A stretch of 64,000 nucleotides of DNA from Candidatus Gastranaerophilales bacterium HUM_1. Lineage in GTDB: Bacteria; Cyanobacteriota; Vampirovibrionia; Gastranaerophilales; Gastranaerophilaceae. Numbering within the stretch: the stretch's first letter is position 1; every line of letters begins with the position of its first letter. The stretch is taken from contig DAAY01000008.1 of assembly GCA_002103105.1 (NCBI GenBank), positions 1 through 64,000 on the forward strand. Reading direction: 5' to 3'. Shown here piece by piece: positions 17,890-25,613 of this stretch. The notes under the pieces were generated by a model, which ran no database searches, was not told the DNA's origin, and worked only from the letters and a program-made list of their open reading frames with translations. The translations under genes were made by a program, and so were the position numbers.

Positions 17890-18693
17890 TTATTCAGCAT
17901 CGACAGAAGCAGCAAGTTCATCATGAACATCTAAGGCTGCACGAATAACTGCTTGTTCTCCTTTAATTTGGTTGTAATTATCTTGGAATGCAATAGCTTT
18001 TCGCTTAGCATGATTTTGATCATGAACTAAACGACCAAGGATGAATAATACAGGTCCCCAACTCAATGTTGATTTTGCCATAGATTTTGCGAAGCTAGGA
18101 ACTTTATCCATCCATTTTGAGGCTTTGTTCAAAATTTTACTATTTTGTAATTTTTCACTAAATTTCAAACAACTTCTTATATTTTTTACAGGAATATTTT
18201 TAAAAGCAACACGGAAACTTACTCCACGTTTCAAACCATAAAAAACACCAAGTGAAGCAGCGACAGTGCCAAAGAATGACATCAATGGATGTTTTTGAGA
18301 AAATTCTCTCATTGTTTCACTGCTATTATCAATTTTATTTTTTAGGGCAAAAATTGCATCAATTCCTAAGAATAACGCACCTAATCTCAAAGCCCCAGCT
18401 GCCCCAGCTGCAATTCTTGTAGCTCTTGATACATTAACGCCCCCAACTTTTGTTAACACCTTTGAAGGAACGGAGCAAGCAGCTGCCAAACCTCCAGATA
18501 ATGGAGCAGCTAAATACAATGCTCTAGAAATTGCTTTATGTTTTTTGTCTTTTACATCTTTTGAAGTTCTTGCTAGTGCAAGGTTTCTTGTACTTTCTTC
18601 ATCCATATATGCAAAGCTTTCTAAATCTTCACGAGGACCTTTGAATACTGGTTTAGAGTTTGCATTTGCCAACGATACAGAATTAACTTGCAT
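17890..18693 (-). CDS. Unknown membrane-associated protein with N-terminal VFKG motif
   Basis: 267 residues. A polar N-terminus ends in KPVFKGPRED (F17-K18-G19), resembling the short F-x-[AG]-K element of four other unknown proteins in the window. Ala/Gly-rich hydrophobic stretches at about 60-115 (ALYLAAPLSGGLAAA, RIAAGAAGALRLGALFLG) and about 138-155 (MSFFGTVAASLGVFYG) suggest membrane helices. No classical signal peptide and no known domain. A terminator follows, so it is a single-gene unit. The compositional style (N-terminal motif plus Gly/Ala helices) is like that of the unknown operon at 27-31 kb. Confidence 0.7.
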   Translation of the reverse strand: MQVNSVSLANANSKPVFKGPREDLESFAYMDEESTRNLALARTSKDVKDKKHKAISRALYLAAPLSGGLAAACSVPSKVLTKVGGVNVSRATRIAAGAAGALRLGALFLGIDAIFALKNKIDNSSETMREFSQKHPLMSFFGTVAASLGVFYGLKRGVSFRVAFKNIPVKNIRSCLKFSEKLQNSKILNKASKWMDKVPSFAKSMAKSTLSWGPVLFILGRLVHDQNHAKRKAIAFQDNYNQIKGEQAVIRAALDVHDELAASVDAE

Positions 18694-18819
18694 ATATACA
18701 CCTTACCTTTCACACTTTAATTATATTTATATTAAAGCAGAAATTATATTTTTTTGCTATTTTCATAACATAAATACATAAATATTTACAATTTAGATTG
18801 TTTTTTATACTATCAAGAA

Positions 18820-20103
18820 ATGAAGAAGTTTAACATTCACACAATGGGCTGCAAATCTAACCAATTTGAAAGTGCCATCATTGAAGAAAATTTAATTGAG
18901 CATGGATATAAAAAAGTTCAAAATATTGAAGATGCGGACATTTATATTCTTAATTCTTGTTCGGTTACCCATAAAAGTGATAATGAAGCAATGTATTTGT
19001 TACGTTCAGCAAAGCACAAAAATCCAAATATTTTAACAATTGCAACTGGATGTATGGCTCAGATTGAAAAAGAAGAACTTCTAAAGAATGATTTTATTGA
19101 TTTTGTAATCGGGAATGACGAAAAATTACACTTATACGATTACATTAATTCAGACGAAAGATTTTCGGCAAATGATATTCTAAAACAAACAGAATTCAAT
19201 AAAGTTGAATTATTTGACACTACAAAAACAAGAGCAAGCTTGAAAATACAAGACGGTTGCGACAACAGATGCACATATTGTATTATTTGGAAAGCACGTG
19301 GTAAAAGCCGCAGTGCAGATTCTGAATTTATTGTCAACCAAATAAATAACTTTGCCGAACACGGATTTAAAGAAGTGATGCTTACAGGAATCCATATTGG
19401 GCAATGGGGCAAAGAATTCGGATTATCATTATTAGATTTACTCAAAGAAATTGAAGAAAAAACAACAATTGAACGTTACAGATTGGGTTCTCTCAACCCT
19501 CCTGAAATTACAGATGAAATGCTCGAATTTTTAAAAACGTCAAAAAAATTCTGCCCGCACTTTCATCTTTCATTGCAATCTGCAAATGATAAAACACTTC
19601 GTTCAATGAACAGATTTTATAAGACCGAAGATTATTTAAAGCTTATTGAAAAAATCAATGAAACATTTGAAAATCCATTTTTGGGAAGTGATGTCATTGC
19701 AGGATTTGCAGGAGAAACGGAAGAAGATTTTGAAATAACTAGAAAAAATCTTTTATCCTCTGGATTAACACAAATTCACACCTTTCCTTATTCAAAAAGA
19801 AAAGGAACTATTGGAGCTGAAATGGAAAACCAAGTTCCAGACGACGTAAAAAATTCTAGAGCTACAATTATCAAAGAAATATCAAAAGAAAAATTAAACA
19901 AATTTATTGAAAAAAATCTAGGGAAAACACTGGAAGTTTTAATCGAAAAACATCCAGACAAACACTCTCAAAATTTAAAAGGAATGACAAGAAATTATTT
20001 AACCGTACAAATTCCATCAGACAGAACTGATTTATTCAACACCTTACAAATGGTAAAATTAGTAAAATTCGAAAATGGTAAAATATACGGAGAATTAGTT
20101 TAA
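18820..20103 (+). CDS. mtaB: tRNA (N6-threonylcarbamoyladenosine37-C2)-methylthiotransferase MtaB
   Basis: Radical-SAM enzyme of the MiaB/RimO family that converts t6A37 to ms2t6A37 in tRNA. The N-terminal methylthiotransferase domain carries three cluster-binding cysteines (MGCKSNQ, NSCSVTH, TGCMAQ); the radical-SAM motif is CDNRCTYC (about 147-154); a C-terminal TRAM-like region (about 365-427) binds RNA. The sequence MGCKSNQFES and the 427-residue length fit MtaB better than MiaB or RimO. A -10 TATACT (18806-18811) ends nine bases before ATG and there is no ribosome binding site, so the mRNA may be leaderless. Confidence 0.9.
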   Translation: MKKFNIHTMGCKSNQFESAIIEENLIEHGYKKVQNIEDADIYILNSCSVTHKSDNEAMYLLRSAKHKNPNILTIATGCMAQIEKEELLKNDFIDFVIGNDEKLHLYDYINSDERFSANDILKQTEFNKVELFDTTKTRASLKIQDGCDNRCTYCIIWKARGKSRSADSEFIVNQINNFAEHGFKEVMLTGIHIGQWGKEFGLSLLDLLKEIEEKTTIERYRLGSLNPPEITDEMLEFLKTSKKFCPHFHLSLQSANDKTLRSMNRFYKTEDYLKLIEKINETFENPFLGSDVIAGFAGETEEDFEITRKNLLSSGLTQIHTFPYSKRKGTIGAEMENQVPDDVKNSRATIIKEISKEKLNKFIEKNLGKTLEVLIEKHPDKHSQNLKGMTRNYLTVQIPSDRTDLFNTLQMVKLVKFENGKIYGELV

Positions 20104-20321
20104 ATAAATTCTTTCAAAAAATCATTTATATCAAGATGCAAAACAGAAGATATTTTTACAAAGTTGTATAATGATAACGACATTTCACCTCTTTCAATAA
20201 AACCTATATAAGAAAGACTACAATCCGCCATTTCCGCAAGTTTTTCTTGTGAAATTTTTTGTCGCATCCTCGCAACTTTTATCTTGAAACCAATTTCCTT
20301 TTTAAACTCTGACTTCTCCAT
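20100..20321 (-). CDS. Small HTH (XRE/Cro) transcription regulator
   Basis: 73 residues, essentially one helix-turn-helix domain: RMRQKISQEKLAEMADCSLSYIGFIERGE is the recognition unit (about 18-47, broken here only by reading). No effector domain. Such single-domain proteins act as phage-like or antitoxin-like repressors, or as controls of neighbouring genes. It is divergent from the pilin-like gene at 20419 and tail-overlaps mtaB by four bases. Its start region is immediately beside the pilin promoter, so control of that gene is plausible (inference). Confidence 0.85.
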   Translation of the reverse strand: MEKSEFKKEIGFKIKVARMRQKISQEKLAEMADCSLSYIGFIERGEMSLSLYNFVKISSVLHLDINDFLKEFI

Positions 20322-20338
20322 TACATTATAATATTATA

Positions 20339-20367
20339 TTGACCTTTGGATATCTATATATTATTAT
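20339..20367 (+). promoter_or_regulatory. Candidate promoter of the pilin-like gene
   Basis: TTGACC (20339-20344), a 17-base spacer, TATTAT (20362-20367). A second TATAAT lies at 20382-20387. Both lie between the divergent regulator and pilin genes. Confidence 0.5.
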
Positions 20368-20418
20368 AGTTTTATATTTATTATAATAGTGATTTGTTTA
20401 TCAAAAAAGGGGGATATT

Positions 20419-21162
20419 TTGAAAAAGAAGAAAATAGGTTTTACACTTGCAGAAGTGTTAATCACGTTGGGAATAATTGGAGTTGTTGCAGCAATGACAA
20501 TTCCAACACTAATTGCAAATACAAATAGTGCGAGATTTAGATCAAAATTCAAGAAAACAATTTCTACATTATCACAAGCCGCAAGAATGTCACAAGAACA
20601 GTACGATTTTGATTTTGCGGGAGTTGATTCGACATGTGGAAACAATGGCAAAACACAAAATCCAGAAGATGTACATACAATCTGTGCAATGCTCAATGGT
20701 ACACTAACAGGAGCAACTTTTTATAATACAGCATCAGATATAAAAATTCAAAAAGCAGGAAGGAACGTAAATTATACTATTACATCTGAATATGCAAACC
20801 GGCATGGAATTCCAACAAACATGAACCACGCTTATGTGCTTTCAGATGGTTCAATAGTAATGATAGAGAAAAAATTAGGCTCTGTTGCATCATGCCACAT
20901 AGAATTAGGCGAAAAGGTTAAAGATATATACCACACAGATGGGAATATGAGATACTGTGAAGGTTTTATTGATGTAAACGGAATTTCAAAGCCAAATAAA
21001 GAAGTATCTTGTTCTCAAGGTAGTAATTCGCTGGAGCAAAATACTTGCATTGTAAAAAATAGCCCTAAATACATGACCGATGTTTTTCCAATTAGATTTC
21101 ACGACGGAATTGTAGAACCAGCAACAGCAGCAGGAAGATATATACTCCAAACTGCAAAATAG
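20419..21162 (+). CDS. Type IV pilin-like / pseudopilin protein
   Basis: 247 residues from a TTG start. The in-frame GTG at 20389 overlaps a -10 box and is unlikely; AAAAGGGGG stands seven bases before TTG 20419. The leader MKKKKIG ends in Gly and is followed by FTLAEVLITLGIIGVVAAMT, with Glu +5, a perfect prepilin peptidase site and membrane helix. The globular part has several cysteines and a region VNGISKPN near the C-terminus. Unlike the other two pilin-like genes, it lacks the W.Y..DYP ending. A strong terminator follows. It is divergent from a small HTH gene. Confidence 0.85.
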   Translation: MKKKKIGFTLAEVLITLGIIGVVAAMTIPTLIANTNSARFRSKFKKTISTLSQAARMSQEQYDFDFAGVDSTCGNNGKTQNPEDVHTICAMLNGTLTGATFYNTASDIKIQKAGRNVNYTITSEYANRHGIPTNMNHAYVLSDGSIVMIEKKLGSVASCHIELGEKVKDIYHTDGNMRYCEGFIDVNGISKPNKEVSCSQGSNSLEQNTCIVKNSPKYMTDVFPIRFHDGIVEPATAAGRYILQTAK

Positions 21163-21180
21163 CAATTTACTTACAACAAA

Positions 21181-21216
21181 AAAAGTCGTCTGGTAGAGTA
21201 ATCAGACGACTTTTTT
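21181..21216. terminator. Bidirectional terminator between the pilin-like gene and secY
   Basis: A perfect 12-bp stem AAAAGTCGTCTG (21181-21192) / CAGACGACTTTT (21203-21214) with T/A runs on both sides. Confidence 0.9.
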
Positions 21217-21232
21217 ATTCATTTATTAAAAT

Positions 21233-22570
21233 CTACTCTTTCAAGAATGATTCATAATTTCTAGCAAGCAAGTGAGTTCTTACCTGATTGATTAAGTCCA
21301 AAGCAACACCAACCATGATGATTAAAGATGTCGCACCAATACCTTGGAATGTTTGAATACGAGTAACATGGCTTGCAAATGATGGAACAAGTGCAATGAT
21401 ACCCAACCCGATAGCACCGATAAATGTTGTTTTTGATAGGATTTTATCCAATGCTTCTGCGGTTGGTCTTCCAGGTTTGATACCAGGAATTGAAGAGCCA
21501 TATTTTTTCAAGTTATCCGCAATATCCTTTGGTTGCATATTCGGCATAATTGAAGCGTAGAAGAAAGTCAACGCAATGATTAAACCAACATACAATAAAT
21601 AATATGTAATACCATCTGGACTCAAATAATGATTCATACTCATTACAAAATTCTTTACTGCCGCAGATTTGAAATTTGCTTGTCCAACTAAAGCCAATAT
21701 CGTTGATGGAAACAACAAAATAGCAATAGCAAAGATAATTGGCATTACACCACCTGGGTTAAGTTTAAAAGGAATAAATGAGTTCATTCCACCATAAACT
21801 TTGTTACCAATTTGTCTTTTTGGATTAACAATAATTACTTTTCTTACAGCTTCTTGCATAATTACAATCATAATCATTGAAACAAAGAATATTGCAAGCA
21901 AAATCATTAAACCAATTTGCATAGAAGAACTTGCTTTGACTAAAGCTGCTGTTCTTGAAGTATAAATAGGAATACCAGATAAAATACCACAGAAGATAAT
22001 TAGGGATCCACCATTACCAATTCCGTTTTCGGTAATCAATTCTGAAATCCACATTACAAGAACTGCACCAGCAGTCAATGAACATATTGAACTTACATAG
22101 AACGCAATAGGGTTAACTGATGAAATAATTGCCCCTGGTAAATGATGCAAGTACAACATAAAAATAAAGGATTGGAAAATCGCAAGTACAACAGTGAAAA
22201 TTCTAGTGTACTGTGACAATTTTCTACGTCCAGCTTCCCCTTCTTCTTTCTGCAACTTTTCCAATGAAGGAATTACAACAGAAATCAACTGGACAATAAT
22301 TGATGATGTGATGAATGGTCCGATACCTAATGCCAAAATTGACACTGTACCCAAAGCACCACCTGAGAACAAGTCAAGGAAACCAATAATATTGTTTCCT
22401 TGTGCAATGTTCGCAAACACTTGAGAATTAATACCATACAAAGGCATTTGAACTCCCAATCTCCATAGTGCAACCATCAAGAATGTAAACAAAATCTTTT
22501 GTTTCAATCCTGATGCGTTCCACATGGACATCAAATCATCAGTAGTTGGCATTTTAACTCCTTGTGCCAT
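21233..22570 (-). CDS. secY: Protein translocase subunit SecY
   Basis: Central channel of the Sec machinery in the inner membrane. 445 residues with about ten membrane helices. Recognisable features are the N-terminal amphipathic start, the plug/TM2 region LFSGGALGTVSILALGIGPFI, SSIIVQLIS, and the C-terminal GIKPGRPTAEALDKILSK loop before the last helices. It is the last gene of the rpsE-rpmD-rplO-secY operon and overlaps the rplO stop by one base (TAATG), so it is translationally coupled. The usual downstream adk/map/infA genes are missing. Confidence 0.97.
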   Translation of the reverse strand: MAQGVKMPTTDDLMSMWNASGLKQKILFTFLMVALWRLGVQMPLYGINSQVFANIAQGNNIIGFLDLFSGGALGTVSILALGIGPFITSSIIVQLISVVIPSLEKLQKEEGEAGRRKLSQYTRIFTVVLAIFQSFIFMLYLHHLPGAIISSVNPIAFYVSSICSLTAGAVLVMWISELITENGIGNGGSLIIFCGILSGIPIYTSRTAALVKASSSMQIGLMILLAIFFVSMIMIVIMQEAVRKVIIVNPKRQIGNKVYGGMNSFIPFKLNPGGVMPIIFAIAILLFPSTILALVGQANFKSAAVKNFVMSMNHYLSPDGITYYLLYVGLIIALTFFYASIMPNMQPKDIADNLKKYGSSIPGIKPGRPTAEALDKILSKTTFIGAIGLGIIALVPSFASHVTRIQTFQGIGATSLIIMVGVALDLINQVRTHLLARNYESFLKE

Positions 22571-23019
22571 TATACTAACTCAACCTTTCCGCCAGCAGCT
22601 TCAATTTTTTCTTTTGCAGATGGTGTAACATAAGCAGCTTTAACTGTAACAGCTGATTTGATTTCGCCGTTACCCAAAACTCTTAAACCAACGCAAGATG
22701 GGTGGATTGTTAATACTTCTTTCAATGCGTCTAAAGAAACTTCTTTTAGACCCAAGTCATCTAATCTACCAACATTGATTTCAGCATAGTTAAGTTTTGA
22801 ATAAACTTGGAAGCCTTTCAATTTTGGTAATCTTCTGTAAGCTGGCATTTGACCACCTTCAAAACCTCTTTTAGCAGAGTTTCCAGATCTTTGACCTTCT
22901 CCATTATGACCACGGCAAGATGTTTTACCATGTCCAGATGAACGGCCTCTGCCTACTCTTTTAGATTTAGATGTAGAACCTTCTGCAGGTCTTAAATCTT
23001 CTAATGTTATATTTGACAT
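22570..23019 (-). CDS. rplO: Large subunit ribosomal protein L15
   Basis: 149 residues. The N-terminal basic, Gly-rich tail RVGRGRSSGHGKTSCRGHNG threads into 23S rRNA, and the C-terminal L18e-like domain follows (YAEINVGRLDDL, LGNGEIKSAVTVKAAYVT). Middle of the ribosomal block and directly coupled to secY. GAAAGAGG upstream is a good ribosome binding site. Confidence 0.97.
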   Translation of the reverse strand: MSNITLEDLRPAEGSTSKSKRVGRGRSSGHGKTSCRGHNGEGQRSGNSAKRGFEGGQMPAYRRLPKLKGFQVYSKLNYAEINVGRLDDLGLKEVSLDALKEVLTIHPSCVGLRVLGNGEIKSAVTVKAAYVTPSAKEKIEAAGGKVELV

Positions 23020-23068
23020 TTTATTTCCTCTTTCTTTGTACTTTATTATACTTTATACACAATGGCAA

Positions 23069-23260
23069 CTATTTTACAATCTCTACTAGGTGAGATACTT
23101 TGTTAACCATACCCATAATTGTTGCTGATTCAAAATGTTCAACAACTTGGTCTTTTTTAGTTAAACCTAAACCTCTAACAACTCTGCGTTGAGCTTCAGG
23201 AGTTCCGATTAAACTTCTAACAAGTTTAATTTTGATTGAATTTGCTTTTTTATCTGTCAT
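23069..23260 (-). CDS. rpmD: Large subunit ribosomal protein L30
   Basis: 63 residues with the L30 core IKLVRSLIGTPEAQRRVVRG and LGLTKKDQVVEH. Complete and normally placed between rpsE and rplO. Photosynthetic cyanobacteria and plastids, as far as I recall, lack L30, so its presence here is a difference from them if the lineage guess is right. Confidence 0.95.
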   Translation of the reverse strand: MTDKKANSIKIKLVRSLIGTPEAQRRVVRGLGLTKKDQVVEHFESATIMGMVNKVSHLVEIVK

Positions 23261-23299
23261 AATTTTTATTTCCTTATAGTTAAATGTTCTTTACGTCAA

Positions 23300-23923
23300 T
23301 TAGTTTAAAAATTCAGCCATTGATAAGCCACGTTTTTTAGCTACATCTGTGAATGGAGTTAAAGCCTTCAAAGCAGCGATTGTAGCATTTGCAGCGTTCA
23401 ATGGAGATTTTGAACCTAAAGATTTTGAAAGGATATTTTCAATACCTGCAAGTTCTAATACTGAACGAACAGCACCACCAGCGATAATACCAGTACCTTC
23501 TGAAGCTGGTCTTAACATAACTTCACCTGCACCAGATTTTCCTGTGATTGGGTGAGGAATAGTTGTTTTGAAGATAGGAACTGTAACAAGATTTTTTCTA
23601 CCATCAGCAATAGCTTTTTGAATAGCGATAATAACTTCTGAAGCTTTTGCACAACCAACACCAACTTGACCTTTTTGGTTTCCTACGATAACGATTGCAC
23701 GGAAGCTTAATTTTTTACCACCTTTAACAACTTTAGTTACACGGCTGATTTGAACAACTCTTTCAGTCCATTCTGATTGTGGTTTTTCTTCAGTTGTTTC
23801 GATTTTTTGTTTTCTTCCACGTCTTCTTCTTGGTTTTTCTTCTGAAGCTTCAACAGGAGTTGCTTCTGCTTTAACTTCCTCAACAGGAGCTTCAGTAACT
23901 TTTAATTCTTCATTGTTTTCCAT
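23300..23923 (-). CDS. rpsE: Small subunit ribosomal protein S5
   Basis: 207 residues. The conserved S5 core (about 55-207) shows RVTKVVKGGKKLSFRAIVIVG and GTGIIAGGAVRSVLELAGI. An N-terminal extension of about 50 residues is Glu/Ala-rich, then Arg-rich (KPRRRRGRKQK). I start at ATG 23923 (MENNEELK), because AAAGAAAGG lies just before it; an upstream in-frame start at 23959 lies inside the leader and lacks a ribosome binding site. It is the first gene of its operon; rplR and rplF, normally upstream, are absent. S5 is needed for decoding accuracy and subunit assembly. Confidence 0.95.
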   Translation of the reverse strand: MENNEELKVTEAPVEEVKAEATPVEASEEKPRRRRGRKQKIETTEEKPQSEWTERVVQISRVTKVVKGGKKLSFRAIVIVGNQKGQVGVGCAKASEVIIAIQKAIADGRKNLVTVPIFKTTIPHPITGKSGAGEVMLRPASEGTGIIAGGAVRSVLELAGIENILSKSLGSKSPLNAANATIAALKALTPFTDVAKKRGLSMAEFLN

Positions 23924-23970
23924 TGATTTTACCTTTCTTTGTAATTTAATTACTTTCAAATGTTTTTCAT

Positions 23971-24046
23971 ATCAGGAAACCTGATTTATATATTTTTTGA
24001 ATACGCCAAAATACAAGCTATTCAAAGCTATTTTGAAATCGTATTC
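23971..24046 (-). promoter_or_regulatory. Structured 5' leader of the rpsE operon
   Basis: Two hairpins lie in the transcript between the promoter and rpsE. One is ATCAGG/CCTGAT (23971-23976/23980-23985, three-base loop). The other is long: GAATACG/CGTATTC (23999-24005/24040-24046), then CAAAATA/TATTTTG (24007-24013/24029-24035), capped by AGCT/AGCT. Such leaders are typical places for ribosomal-protein autoregulation; no match to a named motif is claimed. Confidence 0.5.
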
Positions 24047-24070
24047 GAACTTTTAACTTCTGACAAGGTA

Positions 24071-24099
24071 AATATACCCCAAACACGGCTTAGCGTCAA
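24071..24099 (-). promoter_or_regulatory. Promoter of the rpsE-rpmD-rplO-secY operon
   Basis: Minus strand TTGACG (24099-24094), 17-base spacer, TATATT (24076-24071): near-consensus sigma-70 promoter with ideal spacing. The leader to rpsE would be about 140 bases. Together with the leader hairpins this accounts for most of the 328-base gene-free stretch 23924-24251; the rest is the leuC promoter side. Confidence 0.75.
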
Positions 24100-24251
24100 G
24101 ACTTTTGTAAAGAGATTTTAATTTTACAAAACGAAAATCTAAACTTCAATTCGCTAGAAAATTCAATAAAAGTTCTTGAACATTAATTATTAGTAAAGGT
24201 TATAGAAATTTGTGGTAATATATAAAAAAAAGAACATATGGGAGTTATAGT

Positions 24252-25493
24252 ATGGGACAAACTTTAGTTGAAAAAATTATTTCAAACCACGCAGGAAAAG
24301 CAGTTAAAGCTGGAGAACTTGTTATCGCAAAAGTAGATGTTTGTGCAGTTCAAGATGGAACAGGACCTTTGACAGTCCAAGAATTTAAAAAACTAGGGAA
24401 AGATAAATTAAACAACCCTGAAAGAACAATTCTATTCATTGACCACGCATCTCCTAGCCCAAAGAAAGAATTATCTAACATGCATACAATTCTTAGAGAT
24501 TTTGCAAAGGAATATGGAGCTGTTTTATCTGAAGTTGGTTCTGGAGTTTGCCACCAAAGATTAGTTGAAACATTTGTAAATCCAACAGAAATTTTAGTCG
24601 GAGCAGATTCCCACACTTGTACTTCTGGAGCATTGGGAGCTTTTGCAACAGGCATGGGTTCAACAGACGTTGCAGTTGCGATGGCATTAGGAAAAACTTG
24701 GCTAAAAGTCCCTCCAACATTTAAAATAGTCGTAAAGGGAAAATTTAAAGAAGGAATTTGCTCTAAAGATTTAATGCTTCACCTTATCGGAATGATTGGA
24801 GCAGATGGAGCAACATACAAAGCTTTAGAATTTTGCGGAGACACAATTGATAATATGTGTATGGCAGAAAGATTTACCCTTGCCAATATGGCGGTTGAAG
24901 CAGGGGCAAAATGCGGATTATTTGTGCCTGACGAAAAAACAAAAGAATATTTAATCTCTCGTGGCAGAGGAGAAATGTATAAAGAAATTAAACCAGATGA
25001 AGATGCTGTTTATGAAAGAGTAATAGAAATTGATGCATCAACAATTGAACATACTGTATCATGCCCGCACACTGTTGATAACACTAAACTAGCAAAAGAT
25101 TTAAACGATATAAAAGTTGACCAAGTTTATGTTGGAACTTGTACAAACGGAAGGATTGAAGACATGAGAACTGTCGCAAAAATCCTTCAAGGTAAAAAAG
25201 TTCACGAAGGGGTGAGAATGTTAATTTGCCCAGCTTCTCGAGATATTTATAAACAAGCTCTTAAAGAAGGGTTATTAGAAATATTTATGGATTCAAATGC
25301 AACAATTCTACCTCCAGGATGCGGTCCTTGCGTTGGAATTCACGCAGGTATTTTAGCAGATGGAGAGGTTTGCTTATCTACACAAAATAGAAATTTCCAA
25401 GGCAGATTAGGTAATACCAAAGGTTTTATTTACCTTTCATCACCATACGTTGCAGCTTATTCTGCAATTAATGGATATATTTCGGATAAATAA
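24252..25493 (+). CDS. leuC: 3-isopropylmalate dehydratase large subunit (LeuC2 type)
   Basis: Aconitase-family [4Fe-4S] enzyme that isomerises 2-isopropylmalate to 3-isopropylmalate in leucine synthesis, working with a small LeuD subunit. 413 residues corresponds to the shorter LeuC2/homoaconitase-like type. Cluster ligands are seen in GADSHTCTSGALG (about residue 120) and the paired CGPCVG (about 357-360), with GTCTNGRIEDM before them. GGGAG precedes the ATG. No leuD neighbour is present, so the partner is elsewhere; the homoaconitase or citramalate-pathway variant cannot be excluded. Confidence 0.9.
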   Translation: MGQTLVEKIISNHAGKAVKAGELVIAKVDVCAVQDGTGPLTVQEFKKLGKDKLNNPERTILFIDHASPSPKKELSNMHTILRDFAKEYGAVLSEVGSGVCHQRLVETFVNPTEILVGADSHTCTSGALGAFATGMGSTDVAVAMALGKTWLKVPPTFKIVVKGKFKEGICSKDLMLHLIGMIGADGATYKALEFCGDTIDNMCMAERFTLANMAVEAGAKCGLFVPDEKTKEYLISRGRGEMYKEIKPDEDAVYERVIEIDASTIEHTVSCPHTVDNTKLAKDLNDIKVDQVYVGTCTNGRIEDMRTVAKILQGKKVHEGVRMLICPASRDIYKQALKEGLLEIFMDSNATILPPGCGPCVGIHAGILADGEVCLSTQNRNFQGRLGNTKGFIYLSSPYVAAYSAINGYISDK

Positions 25494-25521
25494 TTGATTA
25501 TCAGTAAGAGTGTTCAGATTA

Positions 25522-25545
25522 ACCCCTCTCCCAAAGGAGAGAAAG
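25522..25545. repeat. GC-rich palindromic repeat, truncated copy
   Basis: ACCCCTCTCCCAAAGGAGAG, a member of the same family as the copies around 9.25, 9.65, 50.33 and 50.43 kb. It lies between leuC and the shared terminator. Confidence 0.6.
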
Positions 25546-25556
25546 AAGAAAAAATT

Positions 25557-25580
25557 AAGCCCAGTTTCAAAACTGGGCTT
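25557..25580. terminator. Bidirectional terminator (GH13 operon and leuC)
   Basis: Perfect 11-bp stem AAGCCCAGTTT (25557-25567) / AAACTGGGCTT (25570-25580) with a two-base loop. The T-run is better in the minus direction (TTAATTTTTTC), so it mainly ends the operon of the GH13 gene. Confidence 0.8.
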
Positions 25581-25613
25581 TACTCTGTTTTCTCTTAATA
25601 TGCAATTATTAAC

